Shown here: positions 43,458 to 52,022 of the stretch, in pieces
How positions within the stretch are numbered: the first letter of the stretch is position 1
How the letters are laid out: every line of letters starts with the position of its first letter
Origin: Verrucomicrobiota bacterium
Lineage (GTDB): Bacteria; Verrucomicrobiota; Verrucomicrobiia; Opitutales; Opitutaceae
Reading direction: 5' to 3'
Length of the DNA stretch: 64,000 bases
Assembly: GCA_023433275.1 (NCBI GenBank)
Contig: JAEZDN010000047.1
Coordinates: 1-64,000 of the forward strand
Notes under the pieces: model-generated
Databases searched by the model: none
The model's input: only the letters and a program-made list of their open reading frames with translations
Told to the model about the DNA's origin: nothing
Translations under genes and position numbers: made by a program

Positions 43458-45617
43458 TCAGCGATGGCCGGGCATGTTGCGCAGGATCCGCTTGTAGTGT
43501 TCGAGCGGGTGCGCGGCGGCTTCGACGCCGGCGGGGAGAGGGCGCTTCGAGAATTGCTGGAAGTAGAGCAGGCACGCGTCGCGCCAGTTGACGGCTTCCT
43601 TTTCCTGGCGCGTGAGGCGTTGCTGGACGTGGGTGAAGCGCTCGGCGTCGAGGCGGCCCTTGAGGGAGTCCCAGTCGCGTTGCATCGCGCGGACCTCGTC
43701 GACGCCCTGCTGGTAGCGGAGGCAGAGTTCGTCCCAGAGCGTGCGGCCGGATTTCATCTGGTGGTCCCACGGCACGTGGTGGAACCAGAGCAGGAGGTTC
43801 TCGGGGCAGGTTTCGAGGTTGCCCCAGAGTTGCTGCCACTCGGGGGCGTACTGGGCGAGGGCGTTGGAGCCGGTGGCGGTGCGGTCGAAACCGAGGCCCT
43901 GCTCGTCGGCCTTGTGGTAATAGACGGACGTCCAGTCGGCGCGGCCGAGTTTGTCGACCCACGGGCCCGGCCCGTAGTGGTGGCCCTCGGCCATGATGTG
44001 CGTGAGACCGAGCGGCATGGAGTAGTTCACGACGGTCTCGCGCGAACCGAGCAGGAGCTTGTTAATGGTGGCGACGGTGGTGGCGTCGTGGCCGAAGGTG
44101 AGGCGGGTCCACTCGTCGGCGATGGCTTCGGAGGAAAGCTGATGATCCCACGCGAGGCGACCGAAGGCGTACCAGTTGGCTTGGGCGAGCAGGTGGCCGG
44201 TCCAGTTGCGGTCGGTACCGGTGTTGGCAACGCCGGCGATGACGGACGGGTGCTGGAGCTTGGCGCTGCCGTCGATGATGGAGGCGACTGAGGCGTCCTT
44301 GCCGTTCGCATAAGTGTTGGCGTCGAGCACCTCCTTCCACAGGGGCGCGAGGAACGCCAGGTCGATGGACTGGCCGAGGTATTCCTGCGTGATCTGCAGT
44401 TCGGCGGCGAGGCGCGTATTGGGCATGGCGCCGAAGAGCGGGGAGAAGGGCTCGCGCGGCATGAAGTCGAGCGGTCCATTCTTGATTTGCACGATCACGT
44501 TCTGGCGGAACTGTCCGTCGAGCGGGGCGAACTCGGTGACCGCCTGCTTCACACGGTCGTCGTCGTTGTCAGGTGAATAGACGAAGGCGCGCCACATCAC
44601 GATGCCGTTGTAGGGGGCGACGGCGTCGGCGAGCATGTTGGCGCCGTCGGCGTGGGTGCGCTTGTAATCCTGCGGGCCGGGCTGGCCCTCGGAGTTGGCC
44701 TTCACAAGGAAGCCGCCGAAGTCGGGGATGGTGCGGTAGATCTCGGCGGTTTTCTCGCGCCACCAGGCGGCGACCGCGGGATCGAGCGGGTCGGCGGTCT
44801 TGAGGCCGCCGATCTCGATCGGGGCGCTGAAGCGGGCGGTGAGGTAGATGCGGACGCCCCACGGGCGGAACTCGGCGGCCAGGGCGGCGACCTTGGCGAG
44901 GTAGGGCGGCGTGAGGATCTGGGCGTTGGCGTTGACGTTGGTGATGACGGTGCCGTTGAGGCCGACGGAGGCGAGGGCGCGGGCGTAGTCGCGGTAGCGG
45001 GGATCGCGAATTTCGGGGAGGTAGAACCATTCCCAGAGCGAGAAGCCGGCGTAGCCGCGCTCGACGTGGCGGTTCAGGTCGTCCCAGTGGTTGAGCAGGC
45101 GGCGTTGGATTTTCGGCGCGCTGATGAGATTCAGGTTATCAAGGGGCTGGTGCGCTTGCAGGTGGCGCAGGAAGGCAAAGGCGCCGTAGAGGAGACCGTG
45201 ATCGCGGTTGGCGACGATCAGCGTGCGGTGGCCGCCCTCATGGGCGATGCGGCGAAGGACGTAGCCCTCGACGCCCGCTTCGCGCAGGTCGGCCTCATTG
45301 ACGACGGAGGCGATCCACGGGTCGCGCGGAATGCCGAGGATGAGGGCGTTGTCGCGCGTGGCTTTGCTGACGACCGGAATGTCGGTGCCGAGCAGACCGC
45401 GGAGACCGGCGACGAGCTCATCACGCGCGGAAGCGACGAGCGGGCGGGGGTTCTCGGGGATGACGATTTCAGAGATGGCGCCGGCGTAGGCCTGGCGGAG
45501 GGAGCTGTCGGTGATCGCGTCGTAGCGCAGCCAGAGGCGGTAGCCGTCATCGGCGCGGAGCGCGGAGGAAAGGGCGAGCGCAGAAGTAAGAAGGAGGAAA
45601 AGGCGGAGGAGGCGCAT
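43458..45617 (-). CDS. GH67 alpha-glucuronidase, with signal peptide
   Basis: The product has 719 residues. The catalytic set of GH67 is visible: acid Glu310 in VKANSEGQPGP, with Asp367 (FAPLDGQF) and Glu389 (MPREPFSPLFG) as the general-base pair. Other blocks are LLNHWDDLNRHVERGYAG and MWRAFVYSPD. GH67 removes (4-O-methyl)glucuronic acid from the non-reducing end xylose of short xylo-oligosaccharides, complementing the GH115 enzyme, which acts on polymer. Many GH67 enzymes are intracellular; here an N-terminal leader (MRLLRLFLLLTSALALSSALRA) suggests export. The first codons and upstream 100 bases are nearly the same as those of the adjacent GH8 gene, so the leader may have been acquired by duplication. 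Confidence 0.93.
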   Translation of the reverse strand: MRLLRLFLLLTSALALSSALRADDGYRLWLRYDAITDSSLRQAYAGAISEIVIPENPRPLVASARDELVAGLRGLLGTDIPVVSKATRDNALILGIPRDPWIASVVNEADLREAGVEGYVLRRIAHEGGHRTLIVANRDHGLLYGAFAFLRHLQAHQPLDNLNLISAPKIQRRLLNHWDDLNRHVERGYAGFSLWEWFYLPEIRDPRYRDYARALASVGLNGTVITNVNANAQILTPPYLAKVAALAAEFRPWGVRIYLTARFSAPIEIGGLKTADPLDPAVAAWWREKTAEIYRTIPDFGGFLVKANSEGQPGPQDYKRTHADGANMLADAVAPYNGIVMWRAFVYSPDNDDDRVKQAVTEFAPLDGQFRQNVIVQIKNGPLDFMPREPFSPLFGAMPNTRLAAELQITQEYLGQSIDLAFLAPLWKEVLDANTYANGKDASVASIIDGSAKLQHPSVIAGVANTGTDRNWTGHLLAQANWYAFGRLAWDHQLSSEAIADEWTRLTFGHDATTVATINKLLLGSRETVVNYSMPLGLTHIMAEGHHYGPGPWVDKLGRADWTSVYYHKADEQGLGFDRTATGSNALAQYAPEWQQLWGNLETCPENLLLWFHHVPWDHQMKSGRTLWDELCLRYQQGVDEVRAMQRDWDSLKGRLDAERFTHVQQRLTRQEKEAVNWRDACLLYFQQFSKRPLPAGVEAAAHPLEHYKRILRNMPGHR

Positions 45618-45736
45618 GGGACGTAGTGGTTTGGATCGTTCTCTTAGACGTAATCTTACTCTTTCTCTCCGTGCTGAGGGGGATTAAGAGAAAGATTAAG
45701 CGAACGAGAAAGATTACGGATTGACCGGGCCGTAGA
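45580..45736. repeat. Leader/intergenic duplication, copy 1 (between GH8 and GH67)
   Basis: This stretch holds the first codons of GH67, the intergenic 96 bases and the last codons of the upstream GH8 gene. It is highly similar to 46921-47079. It contains a stem (45649-45661 with 45706-45718, CGTAATCTTACTC / GAGAAAGATTACG) that includes the GH8 stop codon, and a purine/pyrimidine-rich low-complexity core. Confidence 0.8.
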
Positions 45737-46958
45737 CGCGGTAGTTGCCGCTGACTTGGAGGAGGGCGAGCATGGTGAGGAGTCCATCGTAATAGCGTTG
45801 GCGGCCGGTGGGCATGGGCATGTCCCAGAGACGTTGCACCCAAGGCTGGCCAATCTCGCGATCGGCGGCGAGGGCGGCGACCGCGGCCATCGCCATCAGG
45901 CCCTCGGTGTTGTAGTTCTCGGAGACGGGCGTGCCGTCGATCTTGAAGCGGTCCGGGATCCTTTCGCCATGCGAGGCGAGGAAGGTGAGGACGCGGTTGG
46001 ATTGTTCGACCTGCCACGGATCGGCGCGCCACCAGGACCAGTCGAGCGCGGGGTTGCCGAGCGTGCGCCAGGCGTCGTAGCGGAAATCGTCGTGGTTGCC
46101 CCACGGAGTGGCGCGTGGGGTGCCGTCGAAGTTCGAGTAGTCCGGCATCAGGCCGGTTTTCGGGTGGGCGGCCCTCTTGAAGAGGGCGCGGCTGACCTGG
46201 GTGACCTCGGCGAGAAAGGTGCGGTCGGCGGGATCGGCGGCCCAACGGGCCCAGAGCTCGGAGAAGGCGGGAACGTGATAGGAAGGATCGGTGAAGGCGC
46301 TGCCGGGCGGGTGCGGCGTGAACACGATCTGCTTCTCGACCGGGTCGAACATGCTGGTGATGCGACCGCGGCCAGGTTCCTCGTGCTTGTGGATCATGAC
46401 GCGGAGGAGCTCCTGGGCCTGGGCGGAGTAGTTGAAGATTCCCTGTCCGTCGCCCCAGCGGTGGGAGGCGAAGAAGAGGGCCATGACGAACCATTCCTCG
46501 CCGTCGGGCGCGGGACCGGCGCTGAGGCGGCGGCCGTCGTAGGCCGTGTGCCACGCGAAGTAGCCCCGCAGGGGACCGGCATCGTGGTACATGTAGTGTT
46601 TCGCGTATTTCCAGATCCGGTTGAACTCGTCCTGGTGATCCAGCTGCACGGCGATCATCATGCCGTAGGAAAGGCCCTCGGAGCGCACGTCATGGTTGTT
46701 GATGTCGGGCACGTAGGCCATGTCGCCGGGGACGGGATAGTAGAGCGATTCCGAGTTGGGGTCGCCGGCGAAGAGTTGTTTCCAGGCGCCCTGGATGCGC
46801 GCCTCGATCTCGGCGTCGGATTTACCGAGGTATTCCTTGAAGAGATTGCGGTATTGGCCGGTGGCGGCGGCGCCGGCCGTCGTGGCGGATGCGACGGCGG
46901 TGGCTGCGGAAAGGAAGAGGGCAGAAGAAAGAACGAGGAAAAGGCGGAGGAGGCGCAT
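45714..46958 (-). CDS. Secreted GH8 enzyme, probable reducing-end xylose-releasing exo-oligoxylanase or xylanase
   Basis: The product has 414 residues from the ATG at 46958, with signal peptide MRLLRLFLVLSSALFLSAATAVAS. The alpha/alpha6 barrel of GH8 is recognisable, with proton donor Glu94 in VRSEGLSYGMMIAVQLD, the barrel block YFAWHTAYDGR, and the likely base Asp in DFRYDAWRTLGNPALDW (near 295). Length and motifs match the exo-oligoxylanase (Rex) group, which removes xylose from the reducing end of oligomers, rather than bacterial cellulose synthase-linked GH8. It is a close paralogue of the next gene upstream (47056-48285). Confidence 0.88.
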   Translation of the reverse strand: MRLLRLFLVLSSALFLSAATAVASATTAGAAATGQYRNLFKEYLGKSDAEIEARIQGAWKQLFAGDPNSESLYYPVPGDMAYVPDINNHDVRSEGLSYGMMIAVQLDHQDEFNRIWKYAKHYMYHDAGPLRGYFAWHTAYDGRRLSAGPAPDGEEWFVMALFFASHRWGDGQGIFNYSAQAQELLRVMIHKHEEPGRGRITSMFDPVEKQIVFTPHPPGSAFTDPSYHVPAFSELWARWAADPADRTFLAEVTQVSRALFKRAAHPKTGLMPDYSNFDGTPRATPWGNHDDFRYDAWRTLGNPALDWSWWRADPWQVEQSNRVLTFLASHGERIPDRFKIDGTPVSENYNTEGLMAMAAVAALAADREIGQPWVQRLWDMPMPTGRQRYYDGLLTMLALLQVSGNYRVYGPVNP

Positions 46959-47079
46959 GGGACGTAGTGGTTTGAATCGTTCTCTTAATCGTAATCTTTC
47001 TCTTTCTCTCAGCGCTGAGGGGGGATTGGGAGAAAGATTAAGAGAACGAGAAGGATTACGGATTGACCGGGGCGTGGAC
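46921..47079. repeat. Leader/intergenic duplication, copy 2 (between the two GH8 genes)
   Basis: It corresponds base by base to 45580-45736, including the signal-peptide codons MRLLRLFL and the stem 46990-47002 / 47048-47060 (CGTAATCTTTCTC / GAGAAGGATTACG). A shorter fragment of the same motif (GAGAACGAGAAGGATT) lies at 43432-43455 after GH67. Confidence 0.8.
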
Positions 47080-48285
47080 GTGGAAGCGGCCGCCGGCTTG
47101 GAGCAGGCCGAGGAAATAGAGGAGGCCGTCGTAGTAGCGCCACCGGCCGGAGGGCGGCGGAGTGTCCCAGAGTTGCTGGACGAACGGACGGGCGAGTTCC
47201 GGGTCGGCCGCGTGGCCGGCGACGGCGGCCATGGCAATGAGGCCGGGGGAGGTGTCGGAGGAGAGTGGTTTGCCGGCGAGCGTGAACTGGTTGGGGATGG
47301 CCGGGGCATGTTTCCCGAGGAAGCGCAGGACGCGGTTCGATTGCTCGACCTGCCACGGATCGGCGCGCCACCAGGCATGGTCGAGCGCGACGTTGGCCAG
47401 CGTGCGCCAGGCGTCGAAACGGAAATCGTCCTTGCCGCCGCCGAATTCCGGCCCGGGGAAAGGTTGGCCGTCGAAGTATGAGTACTCGGGCATGAGCCCG
47501 GTTTCCGGGTGCGCGGCGCGACGAAAGAAAGCCCGACTCACGTCGGCGGCCTCGGCCCAGAAGCGGCGATCGCTGGCGTTGTCGGACCAGCGCGCCCACA
47601 GTTCGTAGAACGCCGGCAGGTGATAGGAGGGGTCGGTGAAGCGGCCCGCGGACGGGTTGGGCGCGAATACGACCTGCCTTTCCGTGCGATTGAAGATCGG
47701 CACCACTTCGTCGGTGGCGGGTTGGTGCAACATGTCGCGGAGGATGCGCTGGGCCTCGGCGCGGTAGTCGAGCAGCGGCTCATCCAGAGGGCTCGCCTGG
47801 CCGTCCGATTGCCAGCGGTGGGCGGCGAAGAAGAGGGCCAGGGCGAACCATTCCTCGCCGTCGCTGGCGGAACCGGGGTCGATGATCGTGCCGTCGAACC
47901 GGCACTGCCAGGCGAAGTAGCCTTTGCGCGGGCCGCTGGCGTGGCGCATGTGTTTGTTCGCCCAGCGCCAGAGGCGGTCGAACTCGTCCTTCCGGTCGAG
48001 TTGAACGGCGATCATCATGCCGTAGGACATGCCCTCGGAGCGGACGTCGCCGTTGCCGATGTCGGCGATGTAAGCGAAGCGGTCGCCGACGGGGTAGTAG
48101 AGACGCTCGGATTTTGCATCCCCGGCGAAGAAGTGGCGCCAGGCGGCGTCGAGCTTCGCATCGAGCTCCGCCTCGGACTTGCCGAGGAGTTCGGCGAAGA
48201 GATTGCGGGCGGGAGCGGGTGGCGTGGTGGCGCAACCCACCACCGCCAGACCCAGGAGAAATGGCAGGAGGCGGAAGGGATTCAT
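47056..48285 (-). CDS. GH8 exo-oligoxylanase-type lipoprotein
   Basis: The product has 409 residues. A lipobox ends at Cys18 (LLGLAVVGC), so this copy should be a lipoprotein, unlike its soluble paralogue. The catalytic Glu84 lies in VRSEGMSYGMMIAVQLD; YFAWQCRFDG and DFRFDAWRTLANVALDH are also conserved. The two GH8 proteins share most of their sequence, and the pair arose by tandem duplication. Different anchoring suggests one copy works at the cell surface or periplasmic membrane and the other free. The symporter gene ends 26 bases upstream, so the genes are co-transcribed. Confidence 0.88.
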   Translation of the reverse strand: MNPFRLLPFLLGLAVVGCATTPPAPARNLFAELLGKSEAELDAKLDAAWRHFFAGDAKSERLYYPVGDRFAYIADIGNGDVRSEGMSYGMMIAVQLDRKDEFDRLWRWANKHMRHASGPRKGYFAWQCRFDGTIIDPGSASDGEEWFALALFFAAHRWQSDGQASPLDEPLLDYRAEAQRILRDMLHQPATDEVVPIFNRTERQVVFAPNPSAGRFTDPSYHLPAFYELWARWSDNASDRRFWAEAADVSRAFFRRAAHPETGLMPEYSYFDGQPFPGPEFGGGKDDFRFDAWRTLANVALDHAWWRADPWQVEQSNRVLRFLGKHAPAIPNQFTLAGKPLSSDTSPGLIAMAAVAGHAADPELARPFVQQLWDTPPPSGRWRYYDGLLYFLGLLQAGGRFHVHAPVNP

Positions 48286-48311
48286 GGGAGCGGGGAGGGC
48301 CCGCGGTCGCG

Positions 48312-49820
48312 TCAGGCGCCGGCGCCGGCCTTGCGGCGGCGCTCGGCAAGCTCGGCGGACATCTGCAGGGTGGTGCTCTTGTTCAAGCCGCAGGCGGCGA
48401 CAGAGAGCACGCAACCGACAAAGAGGAGGCCGACGACGATGCTGGAGCAGGCGCGGAAGCCCGCGATGGCGTTGGGCGCCGTGGGGTTGCTGGTCTCGTA
48501 GCCCCAGAAACCGGCGAGGATCCAGAGCAGGCAGGCCGAGCCGAGGGCGAGGCCGGATTTCAGGGAGAAGCCAATGGTCGCAAACACCATGCCGGTGAAG
48601 CGGCGGCCGGTTTGCCATTCGGAGTAATCGGCGGCGTCGGCGTACATGGCCCACATGATGGCGCACGTGGGGGCGTAGACGATGGAGCCGGTGATCGCGA
48701 GGATGACCATGCCCCACGTGCCGTCGGGCGGGAGGAGGTACATGGCGAAGGCGTTCAGGGCGGCGAGGGAGAAGCAGACGAGCGCGACGTTCTTGCGGCC
48801 ATATTTGGCGGAAAGGCCGGTCGAGAGCATGATGAAGATGATCGTGGTGCCGGTGCCGAGCATGTTGACGATGCTGTTGAAGACGTCGGCGGCATTGGTG
48901 GCGGTCTCGCGGGTGCCATGGACGATGTAGCCCAGCCAGTCGGCCACGCTGCCGGTGGACGCCATGTCCGGCGTGGTCAGCCCGAGCATGGCCACCCAGT
49001 CGAACATCGCGCCCTTGTCGGCATAGTGGTGGTAGTAGTTGTAGTGGGCGCCGCCGCGGAAGGTGAGCATGGCGAAGTGGAAGGCCGTGTAGATAAACAG
49101 GGCGATCCAGGGCTTGTTCTTCAGCAGGTCGAGGAAGTCCTGCTTGGGGGACGACTTGGTTTCGACCACGGGCTGGATGCGTTCCTTCGTGGTGAAGAAG
49201 GTGACGAGGAAGAGGACGAAGCAGAGGACAGCCCAGATGGTCATGGTCATCTGCCAGCCGTGTTGCTTGTCGTGGCCGGCGGCAAATTTCGCGACGAGCG
49301 GGAGGGTGAGGCCGCCGACGATGAACTGGGCGATGTTGGCCGAGACGAAGCGGTAGGAATTCAGCTTGGTGCGCTCGTTGAGGTCGGCCGTCATGACGCC
49401 GCCGAGGGCGGAGTACGGCATGTTATTCATCGAATAGAGCGTCATGAGGACCGTGTTCGTGATGCCGGCGTAGGCAATCATGGCGCCCATGCTCCAGCCG
49501 TCCGGCGTGGAGTAGGCCATGATCATCACGACGGCCCAGGGCAGGGACGTCCAGAGGACCCAGGGGCGGAACTTGCCCCACCGCGTGTTGGTGCGGTCGG
49601 CGATGATGCCCATGATGGGATCGAACGCGGCGTCCCAGAGGCGGGGCCAGAGCAGGATGGCGGCCGCGGCGCCGGCGGAGAGGCCGAAGACGTCGGTGTA
49701 GAAGTTCGTTTGAAACAGCACCATCGACATGAACACGAAGTTCGCGGCGGCATCGCCGGCGCTGAAGCCGGCCTTCTCGATGAAGGAGAGTTTCTGATTG
49801 GGTTGGACGGGTTCGCTCAT
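48312..49820 (-). CDS. GPH-family (MelB/XynP-like) sugar:cation symporter
   Basis: The product has 502 residues with about twelve hydrophobic segments. It has the N-terminal signature of glycoside-pentoside-hexuronide transporters (LSFIEKAGFSAGDAAANFVF), the cation/sugar-site region WDAAFDPIMGIIADRTNTRWGKFRPW and NNMPYSALGGVMTADLNERTKLNSYRF. The family imports di- and oligosaccharides with H+ or Na+; members beside GH52 and GH8 genes are xylo-oligosaccharide carriers. It sits between GH52 (27-base gap) and GH8, so its substrate is probably a xylobiose-type oligomer, possibly one bearing (methyl)glucuronate. Confidence 0.93.
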   Translation of the reverse strand: MSEPVQPNQKLSFIEKAGFSAGDAAANFVFMSMVLFQTNFYTDVFGLSAGAAAAILLWPRLWDAAFDPIMGIIADRTNTRWGKFRPWVLWTSLPWAVVMIMAYSTPDGWSMGAMIAYAGITNTVLMTLYSMNNMPYSALGGVMTADLNERTKLNSYRFVSANIAQFIVGGLTLPLVAKFAAGHDKQHGWQMTMTIWAVLCFVLFLVTFFTTKERIQPVVETKSSPKQDFLDLLKNKPWIALFIYTAFHFAMLTFRGGAHYNYYHHYADKGAMFDWVAMLGLTTPDMASTGSVADWLGYIVHGTRETATNAADVFNSIVNMLGTGTTIIFIMLSTGLSAKYGRKNVALVCFSLAALNAFAMYLLPPDGTWGMVILAITGSIVYAPTCAIMWAMYADAADYSEWQTGRRFTGMVFATIGFSLKSGLALGSACLLWILAGFWGYETSNPTAPNAIAGFRACSSIVVGLLFVGCVLSVAACGLNKSTTLQMSAELAERRRKAGAGA

Positions 49821-49847
49821 GGGTTGGGGGTGTTGGGCGCGGAAGAG

Positions 49848-51938
49848 TTATTCGAGAAGCCAGAGGCAGGCGGTGACGCCGCGGGGATAATAGCGGCTGC
49901 CGCAGGCCAGGCCGGAGTCGCTGCGGATCTGGTCGCACATGGCATCCCTGCCGCACCCGGGGGTGCGCTGCCAGTCGGCGTGCACGCGATCGCCGGCGCG
50001 GGCGGCCTCGTTCATGGCCTCGGGGAAGAGCTGGCGGATGACATGCTGCGCGATGGCGATCTTGGAGAACCAGGTGTTGGTGCTCGTGCTGCTCATTTTC
50101 CAGCCGCCGGTGGTGGCGTCGAGGCAGATTCCCGGCTGCAAGGCCTGCCCAATATGCTGGCGGAGCTGCCGGAAGAGCGGGGCGAAGCGCCCGGACGGGT
50201 CGGTGGCGTCGGTATAGCCGAGGAAGAGCGGGTACACGAAGCCCTCGACCGCGGGCAAAATCCGGGAGCGATTGTTCTTTTCGAAGACCGCCGGAAAGAA
50301 GCCCGTGTCGCTTTCGAATTTGGTCGTGAGCGTGGTGGCGAGCAGGTCGGCTGTCGCGGCGGCGGCCGCGGCATCGCGCGCGAGGCCGAGGTCGGCGAAG
50401 GCGCGTTCCAGCAGGATCCAGGCGCCGAGGGTTTTGACCGCGAGATAGAGGTTGTTGCGGGCCTGGCCAAGGCTGACGTCGAGGCTGTCGTAGGTCGTGA
50501 TCTCGGCCCCGGCGCCGACGCGCGCGGTGTCGTGCTTGAGGACGCCGTCGCGTTTCCGCGGATTCGGGTGATCGCGGCGGCGCAGGCTTTCGGCGCAGGC
50601 GAGGAGAATCTTGCGATTGGCGCGGAGCCAGGCGCGGTCGCCGGTATGCGCGGCGTAGGTGGTGGCGCAGAGGATCCAGTTCAGGAGCTGCTCCATCGTC
50701 ATGTGCGAGAAGCACCCCTCGATGCCGTCGCATTCGTAACTGGACCGGCCCGGCATGGTGAAGGTGTCGTTCACGCCCATGTCGTGGGTAAACGAGATGC
50801 CATGCTGGTCGCGGTACGAATAGCGGCGGACGAAGAAGTCGAGGGTGTTGCGCACCGCCCAAGGCTGCCAGGCGAGCTCGAAGAACAGGTGGTCGACCGT
50901 GAGATCAAAGGTGTTGATCATCCGGTATTCGCCCTCGTTGACGACCCAGAGGGGCTTGCCTTCGTGCCAGAGGAGCTGGCTGCTCCCGAAGTAGCTGTGG
51001 GTGGCCTGGGCGATGAGGAACTGCTGGTCGGCATCGAGCCGGCTGCGCGCGAGCTCGCGGTCGCGCTGGGCGGCTAGTTTTTCGTAAGCGCGATAATGCG
51101 CGAGCCCGTGTTTAAGCGCATCCTCGAGGTCGTCGAAGAAGCGCGTGTAGGCGTAGTGGCTGTCGATGCCACTGGTCACCGGGCCGGCGGCGTAGAAACC
51201 GAGGACGAGCGGAAAGCGTTTCCGCTGCCCGGCGGGAACGGTGAAGACGAGGGCGCTCTCGCCGGCGATCAGGTGCAGGCCGTGGTAGTCGAAAAACTTC
51301 GGATTGAGGATGTCGAAGCCCTGGCGCTGCACGATGCCACGGCCGGGCTTCGTGGCGTAGCCGAAGCGGCCGCCCTGGGCGAAGCCGGCGAGCGCGCGGT
51401 CGGTGTCGGACAGGGGGCGCAGGGTGTCGTCGCCGTTGCCCACGCCGAAGATCAGCTCGACGGGGGTGCGGCTGCCGCGGTTGTCATACTCGATCCAGCC
51501 GGTGATGACCGGCGCGAGGTGGAAGCGTGCCGCGGGGCGTTTCATCTTCGCCGGGTCGGGCACCGCCCCGAACGGCGAGAGGAGGGAGAAGCCGAAGCGC
51601 GCGTCGTCAGCGCGCCAAGTGTCGCTGGCCCAGCCCAGGGTGCGCCGGTAGTTGGCGGGTTGCAGGGAGCGGAAGCCGCGCGGCGGCTGGACCACGGTGG
51701 TGTCGCCGGTGAAGGCGCCTTCCTGGGACTTCGGCGGAGTCAGGAATGGCAGCATCTGCCATTCGGCGTGCTGCGGCGTGCGGTAACCGACATAGAGATT
51801 CTGGCGGGCGGGGCCCCGCAGGGACTGGCCAAAGCCGCCGGGGGAGTCGACGAGGCCGGCGGTGAAACTCGCGAACGCACCGAAGGGGGAGTGCTGGGCG
51901 TGGTAGCTTTCATCCACCGGCGCGGGCGAACTTTTCAT
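49848..51938 (-). CDS. GH52 beta-xylosidase, cytoplasmic
   Basis: The product has 696 residues with no signal peptide. It matches the GH52 family over its length. The nucleophile is Glu335 in WVVNEGEYRMINTFDLTVDHLFFEL, and the acid/base is an Asp in TTYDSLDVSLGQARNN (Asp484 or Asp487). Typical blocks near the start are HSPFGAFASFT and GGFGQSLRGPA. GH52 enzymes release xylose from xylo-oligosaccharides in the cytoplasm. It heads the minus-strand operon GH52-symporter-GH8-GH8-GH67-esterase, downstream of the xylA gene and its terminator. Confidence 0.94.
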   Translation of the reverse strand: MKSSPAPVDESYHAQHSPFGAFASFTAGLVDSPGGFGQSLRGPARQNLYVGYRTPQHAEWQMLPFLTPPKSQEGAFTGDTTVVQPPRGFRSLQPANYRRTLGWASDTWRADDARFGFSLLSPFGAVPDPAKMKRPAARFHLAPVITGWIEYDNRGSRTPVELIFGVGNGDDTLRPLSDTDRALAGFAQGGRFGYATKPGRGIVQRQGFDILNPKFFDYHGLHLIAGESALVFTVPAGQRKRFPLVLGFYAAGPVTSGIDSHYAYTRFFDDLEDALKHGLAHYRAYEKLAAQRDRELARSRLDADQQFLIAQATHSYFGSSQLLWHEGKPLWVVNEGEYRMINTFDLTVDHLFFELAWQPWAVRNTLDFFVRRYSYRDQHGISFTHDMGVNDTFTMPGRSSYECDGIEGCFSHMTMEQLLNWILCATTYAAHTGDRAWLRANRKILLACAESLRRRDHPNPRKRDGVLKHDTARVGAGAEITTYDSLDVSLGQARNNLYLAVKTLGAWILLERAFADLGLARDAAAAAATADLLATTLTTKFESDTGFFPAVFEKNNRSRILPAVEGFVYPLFLGYTDATDPSGRFAPLFRQLRQHIGQALQPGICLDATTGGWKMSSTSTNTWFSKIAIAQHVIRQLFPEAMNEAARAGDRVHADWQRTPGCGRDAMCDQIRSDSGLACGSRYYPRGVTACLWLLE

Positions 51939-51982
51939 GAGAGAGGGGTAACGGGCAACCGACGAAAACCAACCGGACGAAA

Positions 51983-52010
51983 ACCGGTGCGGCGGGGTGG
52001 CCGCACCGGT
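51983..52010 (-). terminator. Terminator of xylA
   Basis: Perfect 11-bp stem ACCGGTGCGGC/GCCGCACCGGT with a 6-nt loop; on the minus strand it continues into TTTTCGTCCGG. Confidence 0.75.
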
Positions 52011-52022
52011 CGGGAGAGACGC

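Noticed and set aside
48114..51077. A 987-codon open frame antisense to GH52, the symporter and GH8
   Set aside because: It spans three well-supported genes on the other strand and has the low-complexity composition of a shadow frame.
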